Source: Methanobacteriota archaeon (GTDB taxonomy: Archaea > Thermoplasmatota > Thermoplasmata > RBG-16-68-12 > JAJISG01). From it: a DNA stretch of 64,000 nucleotides. A program made the translations under genes and the position numbers. Below, piece after piece: positions 18,917 through 28,195 of the stretch. Numbering within the stretch: position 1 is the stretch's first letter; the number at the start of each line of letters is the position of its first letter. Location: the NCBI GenBank assembly GCA_030594205.1, contig JAUVFR010000001.1:1-64000 (forward strand). Reading direction: 5' to 3'. The notes under the pieces are model-generated. The model saw nothing but the letters and a program-made list of their open reading frames with translations. It did not search any database and had not been told where the DNA came from.

Positions 18917-18988
18917 TGCGGCCGCCGGGATTTGAACCCGGGTTAGAGGCTTGGGGGGCCTCTGTCCTGACCGCTAGACCACGGCCGC
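18917..18988 (-). tRNA. tRNA-Gly (anticodon CCC), no encoded CCA, unusual C33
   Basis: Minus strand GCGGCCG-TG-GTCTAGCGGTCAGGAC-A-GAGGC(CCCCCAA)GCCTC-TAAC-CCGGGTTCAAATCCCGG-CGGCCGC-A; 7-bp acceptor, 5-bp anticodon and T stems. Confidence 0.92.
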
Positions 18989-19022
18989 GCCGCCAGCGGG
19001 AGGACCCGGGGCTATCTAAGGA

Positions 19023-19901
19023 TTAAGCAGGCCTCGGTGCATCGTCGAGACCCGTCAACTCTGCGCTTACATCCCAGAGCTGCCTCGCGAGTCCCTCATC
19101 ATAGGAGCGCCGTGAGGATGCCCTCGATTCCCGATCGACCAAGTACCCTCCGGTCACGCCCTCCATCTCGGGGGCCGTGGCGATGTACAGCACCGTCTCG
19201 GCTCCCTTCTCCGGGCTTCGCATCAGAGGCTTGAAAAGGCGAAACATGGCGGCGAAGGCTCCCTTGGCACTGTTCCCGAAGTTCGAGTTGACACCGCCTG
19301 GGTGGACACAGTTCACCGTCACGCCTCGGCCTTCAACTCGGCGGGCCAGCTCGTAGGTGAAAAGGATGATTCCCAGCTTCGATTGGTTGTACGCACCAAG
19401 GGCTCGGTATCGACGACGCGCTTGGAGGTCATCGAAGCGCATGCGGCCCATCGCGTGGGCTCCGGATGTCACGTTGACCACGCGAGCGGGCGCCGAGGCC
19501 GTCAAGATATCGAGAAGCAGGTTCGTGAGGAGGAACGGGGCCAGGTGGTTGAGGGCAAAGGTGTACTCCAATCCATCCGCCGTCTCCTTACGCGGGTTCA
19601 CCAGGGCCCCCGCGTTGTTCACGAGGACATGAAGCGATTCGAAGCTCCTGGTGATCTCGGCGGCGAGGGTTCGAATGGCCGCCTGGGACGAGAGATCGGC
19701 GAGAAGCAGGTCCACGGATGGGTTACCGGTTAAGGACTGGATTTCCGCCTGGGCGGCCTCGCCTCGCGGGCCATCGCGGCAGACCATCACAACATGCGCG
19801 CCCTGTCTCGCCAGACCGGCGGCCGTGGCCTTCCCGATGCCCGAATTCGCCCCGGTAACCACGCACGTCCTTCCCTCCATGGCGCCAATGGCTTCCACCA
19901 T
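19023..19901 (-). CDS. Short-chain dehydrogenase/reductase (retinol dehydrogenase-like)
   Basis: CVVTGANSGIGKATAAGLARQGAHVVMVCR, LVNNAGAL, YNQSKLGIILFTYELARR. Confidence 0.9.
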   Translation of the reverse strand: MVEAIGAMEGRTCVVTGANSGIGKATAAGLARQGAHVVMVCRDGPRGEAAQAEIQSLTGNPSVDLLLADLSSQAAIRTLAAEITRSFESLHVLVNNAGALVNPRKETADGLEYTFALNHLAPFLLTNLLLDILTASAPARVVNVTSGAHAMGRMRFDDLQARRRYRALGAYNQSKLGIILFTYELARRVEGRGVTVNCVHPGGVNSNFGNSAKGAFAAMFRLFKPLMRSPEKGAETVLYIATAPEMEGVTGGYLVDRESRASSRRSYDEGLARQLWDVSAELTGLDDAPRPA

Positions 19902-19973
19902 CGATACCTGAGAGGCTGTGGTCAGATATCCATAATTGCATGAGGAGAACGCGACGTTCGGTGGCGGGAGCCG

Positions 19974-20228
19974 CTACTTGACCGTTTCCAGCTGGCTAAT
20001 CACGTTCCAGATTAGGGTTCGACCGTGGAGGGGGATGTTGGGGTCGTTCGCCAACTCGTCGAGAATGAAAATGGCACTGGCAGCCCGGACATCCAAGGCG
20101 TTCTCTTTCTTCAGCAGAAGCTCCCGTGCGTTGAGGGCGCCCCGACGGATGTTGCGCGGGACCGAGGTATCCTCCGCCAGCTGGCCGAGGCCGTCGAGTA
20201 TGTGCTTAAGCCTCTCCTCCGTCTCCAC
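19974..20228 (-). CDS. UPF0147 family protein
   Basis: [26 protein letters not shown]...[28 protein letters not shown]. Confidence 0.9.
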   Translation of the reverse strand: METEERLKHILDGLGQLAEDTSVPRNIRRGALNARELLLKKENALDVRAASAIFILDELANDPNIPLHGRTLIWNVISQLETVK

Positions 20229-20268
20229 CGCGCTCTCTCCGCTGCGAAATCTTGTACGCTGGCCGGAC

Positions 20269-20583
20269 TCACTGGGCCACTCCGCGCTCTTTGTATGTCA
20301 TGACCACTATTAGCGTCTTGGTGTCCTTGATTCCCGAGATGGGGGCCAGGGATTGCAGGAGAAACTCCTTCAGCTCCTTGTAGTCTCGAAACCGCGCCTT
20401 TGCTACGATGTCGGTGTCCCCGGTCACGAGGAACAGGTCCTCGATGGGTTCGAACTGGGCGATCTCCCCCGCAATCCGGTCGGCCTCCTTCGTATCGACC
20501 TTCAGGGTAACGACGGCAGAGACTTGGTGCTCGCTCAGGACGGAGGACATGACCTCCTCAATCTCTTCACTCATGGACACCAC
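20269..20583 (-). CDS. Stand-alone Lrp/AsnC RAM-domain protein (second copy in window)
   Basis: [74 protein letters not shown]; start could be 20574. Confidence 0.85.
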   Translation of the reverse strand: MVSMSEEIEEVMSSVLSEHQVSAVVTLKVDTKEADRIAGEIAQFEPIEDLFLVTGDTDIVAKARFRDYKELKEFLLQSLAPISGIKDTKTLIVVMTYKERGVAQ

Positions 20584-20660
20584 GGGGTGACATCCTTCCC
20601 GCGAGCTAATAACGTTTCTCGCCTCGAGTGCGAGCAGGTGTCGGTCTCATCCGGCCCTGG

Positions 20661-21464
20661 TTAACGCGTGGGGGCCAGAACCTCGGCGGCCGTCCCACAC
20701 TTCCGACAGAAACGGTCTCCTTCCGTGAGGGGGACACCACACGAGCGGCATCCCGAGGAATCCTTGAGGTTCGTGCCACACTTCCCGCAGAAACCGTCCG
20801 TCTTCAGGATTGGCGCGCCGCAATCGGGACACCTACGTCGGGGCTTCGCCGCCTTCGGCGCCATCCCATCCAGGAGTCTCCGACACTGCGCCGCGTAGCC
20901 CAGGGCGTCCGTGTAATCCTCCTCCTCGAACGCGGCACTCGCTTGTTGCCACAGGTCCCGGGCCTTTTTCCCCCGCTTGGAGTCCTTCTTGGTCCGCTTG
21001 ACCCGCCCCTCGATCACGCCGAGAAGAAACTTTGCCTCCAAGAAGTGCTTCGGAAACGCCTTGCCAAGGATGGGCTTGCTCTCTGGAATCTCCTCATCCC
21101 AGGCCGTGGCGTGATCTTGATGACCCTCACTCAAGGCTTCCCGGAAAGTCGCTCGCGCCCGAGTGGAAAGGGTCTCCGCCTGGTCGGGGTTTCCCTCGAG
21201 GTAGGCTTGACGGCCCTCCTGCACCAGCGCCGTGGCCTGCGGGTTCTGGAACCCTCTCTCCTGCAGCTCCCGTGAGATGGCCGTCGAGGTGATCATCGCA
21301 TTGTAGGCCCGATCGACCTTCACGACCTCGTCCTCTCGGACCTTGCGGCGTCGATGGAAGTAACCCGATCGCAAGAGACGCAACCAGAGAAAGACCCCCG
21401 CCAGGGCCACCGTCATGAGCACCATGACGATCACCACCGAGGCCAGAAACTCGTGGCTGGTCAC
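20661..21464 (-). CDS. Membrane-anchored protein with three C-terminal zinc-ribbon motifs
   Basis: N-terminal TM FLASVVIVMVLMTVALAGVFLWL; CPDCGAPILKTDGFCGKCGTNL...CRSCGVPLTEGDRFCRKCGT. Confidence 0.8.
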   Translation of the reverse strand: MTSHEFLASVVIVMVLMTVALAGVFLWLRLLRSGYFHRRRKVREDEVVKVDRAYNAMITSTAISRELQERGFQNPQATALVQEGRQAYLEGNPDQAETLSTRARATFREALSEGHQDHATAWDEEIPESKPILGKAFPKHFLEAKFLLGVIEGRVKRTKKDSKRGKKARDLWQQASAAFEEEDYTDALGYAAQCRRLLDGMAPKAAKPRRRCPDCGAPILKTDGFCGKCGTNLKDSSGCRSCGVPLTEGDRFCRKCGTAAEVLAPTR

Positions 21465-21551
21465 GAGCCCCGCTCTCGCCTTGGCCCGATAAAATCATAT
21501 CGGCCTCAGAATCGCCGGAAAAAACGAGGTGCGAACTCCCGACTTACTCCG

Positions 21552-22616
21552 CTAGGAAACGACCTTGAGGAGGGTCCCGGTCTCCTCGGCGCGGCGAAGC
21601 TCGCGGGCGATGCGACGCCCCGTGGACATCCCGGGCTCCACCAGCTCCGAGTAGGGGCTGCCCGCGACGAACAGGTTCGTCCCCGCGACGATGCGGCTGG
21701 AGATCTCGAACACCTTGAACTGCAGCTGGTCCGTCACGATGGTCTCGAGGCAGAAGGGGCCGATCATGCCCCCGAAGAGGTCCAGGGAGGCTTCCACCAC
21801 CTTCTCCCCCATCTCCATGGCCTTGGGGAGGAGAGACTCCCGCAGGACCACGGGGATGTTGCCCGTCACGACGAAGGTGGGGTAGACGCCGAGCTTCTTG
21901 AGGCCCTCCTGGGACCCCAGCTTATACATCTCGTCTATGTTGGACTCATCCCGGCGATCGACGCCCAGGACCTCCAGGGTGCCCTTGCTAAGCCGATAGC
22001 CCTCCTTCCCGAGGGGAGAGTAGAAGAAGTGAAGGTAGTAGCGGGTTCCCACGACATACTCCTGGATGATGTAGGGCTGGCTCTTGTCGACGTGCTCCAG
22101 GAAGTCGTCGTAGTTCTTGGCGATGAAGGCCCCCCGCCCCCCCTTCGCCCCGTAATACTTCACGAAGACCGGGTGGTCGATGGCATCGGGGTTGTCAATC
22201 TTCGCCGGCATGTCCACCCCCGCCTGGGAGAGCCAGTACCGCTGCTTGTCGCGGTCGGATTCCCACCCAATCACGCGACGGTTCCCGAAGGTGGGGACCT
22301 CCAGATCGACGAACGCCTTTGCTCCGAGGTACTCAACGAAGGAGCCGTGGGGGACGGCAACGGCGCCCATGTCCACGAGCTCTTCTGCGTGGCGCGGCAG
22401 GTCCTCGTATGCATCCACGATCAGGAAGTCGTCGGGGCGGGCGCGGGGGAAGGCGTCGTAAAACTTCGGCTGCTGCCCGATCGCGATGCCCAGGGTTCGG
22501 AACCCTTCCTGGCGGGCCCCGTGGAAAATCTGGAGGGAGGAATGCGAGCAGACGGTGGCCATGACGAGGTCGTCATAACCCTCCAGAATCTCCGCGATTC
22601 GCTCCCCCGTTACCAT
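21552..22616 (-). CDS. purP: 5-formaminoimidazole-4-carboxamide ribonucleotide synthetase (ATP-grasp)
   Basis: ATVCSHSSLQIFHGARQEGFRTLGI, FVKYYGAKGGRGAFIA, FEISSRIVAGTNLFVAGSPYS; start set at ATG 22616. Confidence 0.92.
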   Translation of the reverse strand: MVTGERIAEILEGYDDLVMATVCSHSSLQIFHGARQEGFRTLGIAIGQQPKFYDAFPRARPDDFLIVDAYEDLPRHAEELVDMGAVAVPHGSFVEYLGAKAFVDLEVPTFGNRRVIGWESDRDKQRYWLSQAGVDMPAKIDNPDAIDHPVFVKYYGAKGGRGAFIAKNYDDFLEHVDKSQPYIIQEYVVGTRYYLHFFYSPLGKEGYRLSKGTLEVLGVDRRDESNIDEMYKLGSQEGLKKLGVYPTFVVTGNIPVVLRESLLPKAMEMGEKVVEASLDLFGGMIGPFCLETIVTDQLQFKVFEISSRIVAGTNLFVAGSPYSELVEPGMSTGRRIARELRRAEETGTLLKVVS

Positions 22617-22639
22617 TAGAATATCATGAAGTGTGTCAT

Positions 22640-22647
22640 CTTTAAAG
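22640..22647 (-). promoter_or_regulatory. TATA box, leaderless promoter of purP
   Basis: CTTTAAAG 24 bp upstream of ATG 22616. Confidence 0.6.
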
Positions 22648-22690
22648 GTTTCCAGCACATCTTTTTAGACTTCCTGGATCCCTCTGAGAG

Positions 22691-23833
22691 GTGAAGGATA
22701 CGAGAGACCGCCCCACGATCGAGCGCTCCGCCGCCGAAGTCGCGGCGTTTCGGGCTCATCACCATCACCTTCACGAACGGGCACCAAAGGGTCAGCTCTC
22801 CGCAGTAGCCCGAGATGTGGGGGGGATCCAAGCCCAGGTGGATTCCGCCGCGAAGACATCCCTGTGGACCCGGGTCCAGGATTTGACGCCCCAGGACGTG
22901 GAGACCGCCCTCTGGGAAAAGCGAACACTGGTCAAACTCTGGATCATGCGTGGGACGGTTCACCTCCTACCGGTGCACGAGCTGAGTGTCTACCTCGCAG
23001 GCCTGCGCAGGGAGGGACTCTTTCGGGAACAGCAGTGGATGCGGCGTTATGGCCTCCGGGAGGAGGACTTCCACCTGATGCCTCGTGCCGCGGAAGAGGC
23101 CCTGGCTTCGGGCCCCCTGACTCGCCGTGAATTGGGCGAGGCGGTCGTGGAGCGGGTGGGCGAGCGGGCGAGGAAGTGGGTGGAACATGGGTACGGCGGC
23201 GTGATCCGCTTGGCCACCATCGAGGGAAAGATTTGCTTTGGCCCCAACCAGGGGCAGGAAATCACCTTCGTCCTGCTCGACGACTGGGTGGGTCGCCGGG
23301 CGACGATGCGCCCGGAGCAAGCAGAGACGGAACTGCTAAGGCGGTACCTTCATGCCTACGGCCCCGCCACCCCACAGGACTTCGCTGCTTGGTCGGGGAT
23401 GCGCATGGGGATCGTCCGAGAGATTTGGGATCGGGCGGGGGATGACCTCCAGACCGTCGTTGTCGACGAGAAAGAGTCGCAGATGCTCGCCACGGAGGTT
23501 GACGACCTGCGGGCCGAACTGGACGCCCGGACCTCGGTCCGCCTTCTCCCGTATTTCGACACCTTCCTCTTGGGGCACAATGACAAGGGACACCTCGTGG
23601 ACGAGGCGCATTACAAGCGGGTCTACCGAAAGGCAGGATGGATCTCTCAGGTGGTCCTCGTCAACGGGCAAATCGCCGGAGTCTGGACCCAGAAGGCACG
23701 GGGAAAGCGGTTGACGGTCACGGCGGAGCCGTTCGAGGTATTCGATCAGGTGGTGCGCCAGGCAGTGAAAGAGGAGGCCGCCGATCTGGGACGTTTCCTG
23801 GGTCGAGAGGCCGAGGTCGTCTTCGCTTCGTGA
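22691..23833 (+). CDS. Winged-helix DNA-binding protein, AlkZ/YcaQ-like (HTH_42) family
   Basis: VAAFRAHHHHLHERAP...VARDVGGIQAQVDSAAKTSLWTRVQDLT..LWEKRTLVKLWIMRGTVHLLPVHEL, LLPYFDTFLLGHNDKGHLVD. Confidence 0.85.
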   Translation: MKDTRDRPTIERSAAEVAAFRAHHHHLHERAPKGQLSAVARDVGGIQAQVDSAAKTSLWTRVQDLTPQDVETALWEKRTLVKLWIMRGTVHLLPVHELSVYLAGLRREGLFREQQWMRRYGLREEDFHLMPRAAEEALASGPLTRRELGEAVVERVGERARKWVEHGYGGVIRLATIEGKICFGPNQGQEITFVLLDDWVGRRATMRPEQAETELLRRYLHAYGPATPQDFAAWSGMRMGIVREIWDRAGDDLQTVVVDEKESQMLATEVDDLRAELDARTSVRLLPYFDTFLLGHNDKGHLVDEAHYKRVYRKAGWISQVVLVNGQIAGVWTQKARGKRLTVTAEPFEVFDQVVRQAVKEEAADLGRFLGREAEVVFAS

Positions 23834-23836
23834 GGC

Positions 23837-24085
23837 CTATTCCGGCGCTCCTCGTGCTTGCAGTTCCTGAATCTCCCGTTGCTGTTCGATGAGGATCGAG
23901 AGGAGGGTCGTCTCGAGGGGGTCCAGGTCGGCACAGAAGCTGGCCGCCGAAGCGTGCTGACGCGCCTTCAGGGCCACCGCGTCGAAGAGCACGCGGTCCT
24001 TCTGCCGCAAGGCACGCCGGTAGTTCGACCAAGAGCCTAGGATCCCCTCCAGGTGCAATCGATACGTGGGAACGGTCCGACCCAT
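23837..24085 (-). CDS. Small conserved archaeal MGRT(V/N)PTYR-type protein
   Basis: MGRTVPTYRLHLEGILGSWSNYRRALRQKDRVLFDAVALKARQHASAASF. Confidence 0.7.
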   Translation of the reverse strand: MGRTVPTYRLHLEGILGSWSNYRRALRQKDRVLFDAVALKARQHASAASFCADLDPLETTLLSILIEQQREIQELQARGAPE

Positions 24086-24149
24086 GGTCGTTCGAGGACG
24101 TCCCCCCACTTAAGGTCCCGAGGGGAGGAGGACGAAAGTGGCCCGACCG

Positions 24150-24932
24150 TCAGGAGAAAGCGGGGAGCTCCACCTGCCGCGTCCGACTTGTCGTGTCGCG
24201 AAGGGAGCCACGCAGGGCCTTGGGCACGACCAGGGTGCCCAGATCCATCTCCCCGTAGTCCTCGAGCACCGCCTGATCGGGCCGGACGGGGAGGAAGCGG
24301 AGGCTCCGACCCTCCTCGGGTAGGGAGAGGAGGAGACCCCCCTTGACGTAGCGAATCTGGACGGTCCGGTCCGCCATCTGGTGGAGAAGGTTTCCGATTC
24401 CCCGCCGTCGGAAGAGTTGCGACAGGCCTTGATTGGTCATCAGACCGATGAGCTCCTCCTCCTGCACCAGCTCCCGTACCTTCCGCAAGCCTCGGCGGAG
24501 CAGGTGATACACCTCCTCGTACTCCACCTCCTCGTCCAGGAAGAGATCGGGAAGGCGGGAGAGGACCAGGAGGCCCGGGCCCGCCCGCACCTCCTCCTCC
24601 AGGGACTCCAGAAGGAGGGAGGTCATCTGGTAGACCGTGAAGGCCCGGGCGACCCGGATACGACCCAGCACCTCTTGGCGGGTGCTCCCAAACCGCTTGG
24701 CGAGGGAGGCGAGGGCGTAGGGGTTGATGGAATTCCCCCCGTCCACAAAAACCGCCTCTCGGTCGAAGTCCAGCACGTGGCGGACCGTCATCGCGAAGAC
24801 GAGGTCGTGAACGAAAGGGCTGGCGCTGTTGATGAAAGTAAGACGACCCGGGGCGATGCCTCCAAGGAATCCGTCGAGGATCCGGTTCCCCGTGTAGAGC
24901 CGGGGAGGGCTGGCCCTCAGCTCCATCTCCAT
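24150..24932 (-). CDS. RecA-fold protein related to RadA/RadB with degenerate Walker A
   Basis: RILDGFLGGIAPGRLTFINSASPFVHD in place of a P-loop; LASLAKRFGSTRQEVLGRIRVARAFTVYQM matches RadA/B pattern; GLMTNQG. Confidence 0.75.
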   Translation of the reverse strand: MEMELRASPPRLYTGNRILDGFLGGIAPGRLTFINSASPFVHDLVFAMTVRHVLDFDREAVFVDGGNSINPYALASLAKRFGSTRQEVLGRIRVARAFTVYQMTSLLLESLEEEVRAGPGLLVLSRLPDLFLDEEVEYEEVYHLLRRGLRKVRELVQEEELIGLMTNQGLSQLFRRRGIGNLLHQMADRTVQIRYVKGGLLLSLPEEGRSLRFLPVRPDQAVLEDYGEMDLGTLVVPKALRGSLRDTTSRTRQVELPAFS

Positions 24933-25013
24933 GTGTCCTCCCGTCGGAACGGTCTCGCGTGTGCGACGGGATGGCGATATAAGGTCGGGGAGGAGGGGGG
25001 TGGCCGAAAGTGG

Positions 25014-25619
25014 CTACTCCTTCCGGGGCTGGGCAGCGGCTCGGGGGGCCTTTTTGAAACGGGCCACGTAGGGCTTCACGAGGAGCTCCTGCACGGCGGC
25101 CCCGGACACTCCCATCCCTACGGCCGCCGAGACGCTCAGGGTGAGGTCGTTGGTCATGAGGAAGAGACCCACCCCCGCCAGCACGGCCCCCACCAGGGCC
25201 GTGACGTAGCTCATGACGCGGTCCATGTAGTAGAAGGCGAAGGAAAAGACCACGAGCATGATGATGAGGCCCGCGATGAGGGCCAAGCTCGGCTCCAGAA
25301 CGCCGAGGTCCACGAAGCTGCGGTAGCTCAAGTAGAGGCCCAGGAACCCCGCCATCCCCGCCAGGGCGACCTCCACGAGCCAGGTGAAGGCCATGGCGCC
25401 TAGCAAGGCCCCCACGACGGCCAGGGCGATGCCCCCGAATCCAGGGAGGATGAGGGCGCCGAACTGATACCCCACCGACCCGCCGAGGACCAGACCCACC
25501 ACCGTCATCAGGCGACCCCAGATCGCCCTGCCAAGGTAGGCCAGGACGACCCCCACCGCAAGGTAAACGGAGGAGGTGAAAGAGAGAGCGAAGAAGAGGG
25601 GCTCGATGACCTGGAGCAA
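25014..25619 (-). CDS. Multi-pass membrane protein
   Basis: Repeated hydrophobic Gly-rich helices across 201 aa. Confidence 0.75.
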   Translation of the reverse strand: MLQVIEPLFFALSFTSSVYLAVGVVLAYLGRAIWGRLMTVVGLVLGGSVGYQFGALILPGFGGIALAVVGALLGAMAFTWLVEVALAGMAGFLGLYLSYRSFVDLGVLEPSLALIAGLIIMLVVFSFAFYYMDRVMSYVTALVGAVLAGVGLFLMTNDLTLSVSAAVGMGVSGAAVQELLVKPYVARFKKAPRAAAQPRKE

Positions 25620-25680
25620 GGGGCCTCAACAGAACCGGGTGGGGGTCGGCATTATAGTTTTTGGTGCTGCTCTCATTGGG

Positions 25681-27213
25681 TCAGGGTTCGAGCACCTCAT
25701 CGGTCCGGCTCGCGAGGCGATCCAGGTTCGCGTCGGTCGCGGTCCTACCCAAGAGATGGTCGCGCACGTTCAGGTCGTCGTAGCGCATGACGTCGATGAC
25801 CGTGGGGATGCGAATGGCGTCCCCCAGCACGGTCACCACCCGGGCCGGAATCGTGGAGATAATGCTCTCCCACATGGAACGGTCGGGGACGCCCGCCAAG
25901 GACGAGGTCACGTCGCTGGGCTCCTTGAGAGACATCACAAGCCGGTTGGCCAGCTGGCTCCGCACCTCGTCGTCGATCTTCGAGGGGCGCTGGTCGACCA
26001 GAGCGAGAATGAGGTTGAACTTCCGAGTCTCCCGGGCCAGTTTGCTGAATATGGTGTAGTTGGCGATGGCCGGATCCAGGAACTTGTGGGCCTCCTCCAA
26101 GAACACGATGAGGCGCGGGAACTCCTCGTTCTTGTCCGTATACAGGTCAAAGAACCGGCGCGCCAGGACGTTGGCCACGAACAAGTAGACCATCTCGTCG
26201 GTGCCGAAATCCCCGAAGTCCAATACGAGGGACTTGCCGTGCCGCACGAGGGAAACCATCGTGGAGAAGGCGTCCTTCGCGGTGGGACGGAGGAAAGGAA
26301 GGCGCTCGAGGCGGCGCACCCGCCGCTTCAGCGCGTTGAGGACCGTGGGGTGGATACGGCTCTCGTCGAACTTCTCGGGTTCCGCCTCCTCGATCGCGGC
26401 CAGGAGGTTGGTCGGCCGTCGCTTGGCGATTTCGTAAATCGCGTCGATCATGTTCTGATTCAGGTCCTGCAGGGCGACGATGAGGTCCTGGGGGCGAATC
26501 TCCTCGGCGTTGATGAGGAAAGGTCGAGCCTCCTTGTTTTTCGGGTCCAGGGATAGGATCTCCACCCGCTCCGGGAAGTAGAATTTCAACCCCTCCGTCT
26601 TGTCGGTCCGAGAGTAGATCCCATATTCCCCGTGCATGTCGAAGACGAGGACAGAACCGACGTTTCCTCCAAGGATCCCTAGGCAGACGAGCTTGTTGAG
26701 GATGGACTTGCCCATCCCCGTCCGGCCGAAGATGGCAAAGGGCTTTTCGCTGAGCCGCTCGAAGTCCAGGTGGACGTAGAACTGGGTGACGCCTCGGATC
26801 GTGCCCAGGGGGGCCGACCGAGGGGTCTTCTCATAGATGAGCTCCACGTCCGGCTCCCGGGCATGGCGGACCTCCGAGAAGTAGGGAGGGATGGTCTGCG
26901 GTTCCGACAGACGTCCCGTCTCTTTCTCGATGAGCTGGATCGGCTTGAGGACGGCCTTGGCGTAGAAGATGGGACCCCCATACCCCTCTTCGATCCCGGT
27001 GGGCATCACGGTATCCCGGAGACGGGATCCCGCCAGGCGCTCGGCGATGCGAGACGGCTCGTTGACCACGTCTTCCACGAGACAGTAGAAGTCGTAGCGG
27101 CGACCCTCGACGATGACGGGGTAACCAATCCGAAGGTCCTCCGGGTTCTCCAGGTCCAGCTTGGCCTCCAGCCCGCGGAGCGCGGAGGCGGAGACGACCT
27201 CTCCGATCTTCAC
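25681..27213 (-). CDS. herA: HerA-like DNA-end-processing helicase
   Basis: FAIFGRTGMGKSILNKLVCLGIL, VLVFDMHGEYGIY, RLIVFLEEAHKFLD; GTG start overlaps nurA stop. Confidence 0.92.
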   Translation of the reverse strand: MKIGEVVSASALRGLEAKLDLENPEDLRIGYPVIVEGRRYDFYCLVEDVVNEPSRIAERLAGSRLRDTVMPTGIEEGYGGPIFYAKAVLKPIQLIEKETGRLSEPQTIPPYFSEVRHAREPDVELIYEKTPRSAPLGTIRGVTQFYVHLDFERLSEKPFAIFGRTGMGKSILNKLVCLGILGGNVGSVLVFDMHGEYGIYSRTDKTEGLKFYFPERVEILSLDPKNKEARPFLINAEEIRPQDLIVALQDLNQNMIDAIYEIAKRRPTNLLAAIEEAEPEKFDESRIHPTVLNALKRRVRRLERLPFLRPTAKDAFSTMVSLVRHGKSLVLDFGDFGTDEMVYLFVANVLARRFFDLYTDKNEEFPRLIVFLEEAHKFLDPAIANYTIFSKLARETRKFNLILALVDQRPSKIDDEVRSQLANRLVMSLKEPSDVTSSLAGVPDRSMWESIISTIPARVVTVLGDAIRIPTVIDVMRYDDLNVRDHLLGRTATDANLDRLASRTDEVLEP

Positions 27214-28193
27214 TTCAACTCCCTTGTGACGCGGTCCAGGTATTCGTGAAAGGTCCCGTGGCGCGCCCCCTCCATGGTAGTGAGCCCGCCGATGAGCAGG
27301 GATACGGGCAACCCGAGACGGACGCCCTCCTTGACGATGGCGTCCTCGTACATTTCCCGCATCTGGCGGATGGTGACGGCGAACCGGTGGGCCTCGAAGA
27401 GGGGGCGAGGGTAACCCACACACAACGGGGAAGCGCAGTAGGCCGCGAGCTCGGCGAGGGCTCGGTCGGGGGCCTCCTTGTCGGTCCCGATGTCGACGCG
27501 GAACCACTTGGGCGCCTTGGGGTGCAACCGGGCGAAGTAGATGTCCCCATGCAGGAGCCCACGCTGTCGCCCCTCGAATTCCTCCGGCACGCGAATGAAC
27601 CCCATTCCGTCGCGGCGACGGAGTAACTCCTCATCGGTGAGCGGGGAACCAAACGCGTGGGTGGTCGAGTCCTTTGAGACCCCGACCAGCAAGTGGCCAC
27701 GCTCCTCGCATGCCCGCACCACGTCTCCCAACCGATCCGTCTCCCTTGGGAAGGAGGCCAGGCTGCCATCCAGGGCCAAGATCAAGTCTTCGTTGGCCCG
27801 AGCCGCCTGCAACGCAATCTGATGTTCGTAGTACTTCCGAAGCTCATTCACGATCTCCCGGTGCTGCTCCTTCGCCCCCCGTGTGAGACGGAAGATGGTG
27901 GCCTGGAGGTCGTCCTCGGCCACAAACCCCTCCCGTGTCGAGATCACGACGGGTTTCTCGAGCTTCTCGATGCCCTGGACCCTGCCACCGCGATAGAGGA
28001 GGGCCCCCACCTTGATCACAGCCAGCCAGAGAGAGGAGCTGTTCCAGAGAAAGCTGTAGGACCCGTCCACCGCCACGAGGTCCCGCTGGTTTTCGGCGGC
28101 CTGGAAGGGCACAACCTCGGTCGGAGGCTCGGAGTCCACGCGCTGGCTGTACTCCAAGACCCGGCTTAGTCCCTCGCGCAGATCCTCGAGCAC
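27210..28193 (-). CDS. nurA: NurA nuclease
   Basis: DLVAVDGSYSFLWNSSSLWLAVIKVGAL, LILALDGSLASFP, RVDIGTDK...; position between rad50 and herA. Confidence 0.88.
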   Translation of the reverse strand: MLEDLREGLSRVLEYSQRVDSEPPTEVVPFQAAENQRDLVAVDGSYSFLWNSSSLWLAVIKVGALLYRGGRVQGIEKLEKPVVISTREGFVAEDDLQATIFRLTRGAKEQHREIVNELRKYYEHQIALQAARANEDLILALDGSLASFPRETDRLGDVVRACEERGHLLVGVSKDSTTHAFGSPLTDEELLRRRDGMGFIRVPEEFEGRQRGLLHGDIYFARLHPKAPKWFRVDIGTDKEAPDRALAELAAYCASPLCVGYPRPLFEAHRFAVTIRQMREMYEDAIVKEGVRLGLPVSLLIGGLTTMEGARHGTFHEYLDRVTRELK

Positions 28194-28195
28194 AT

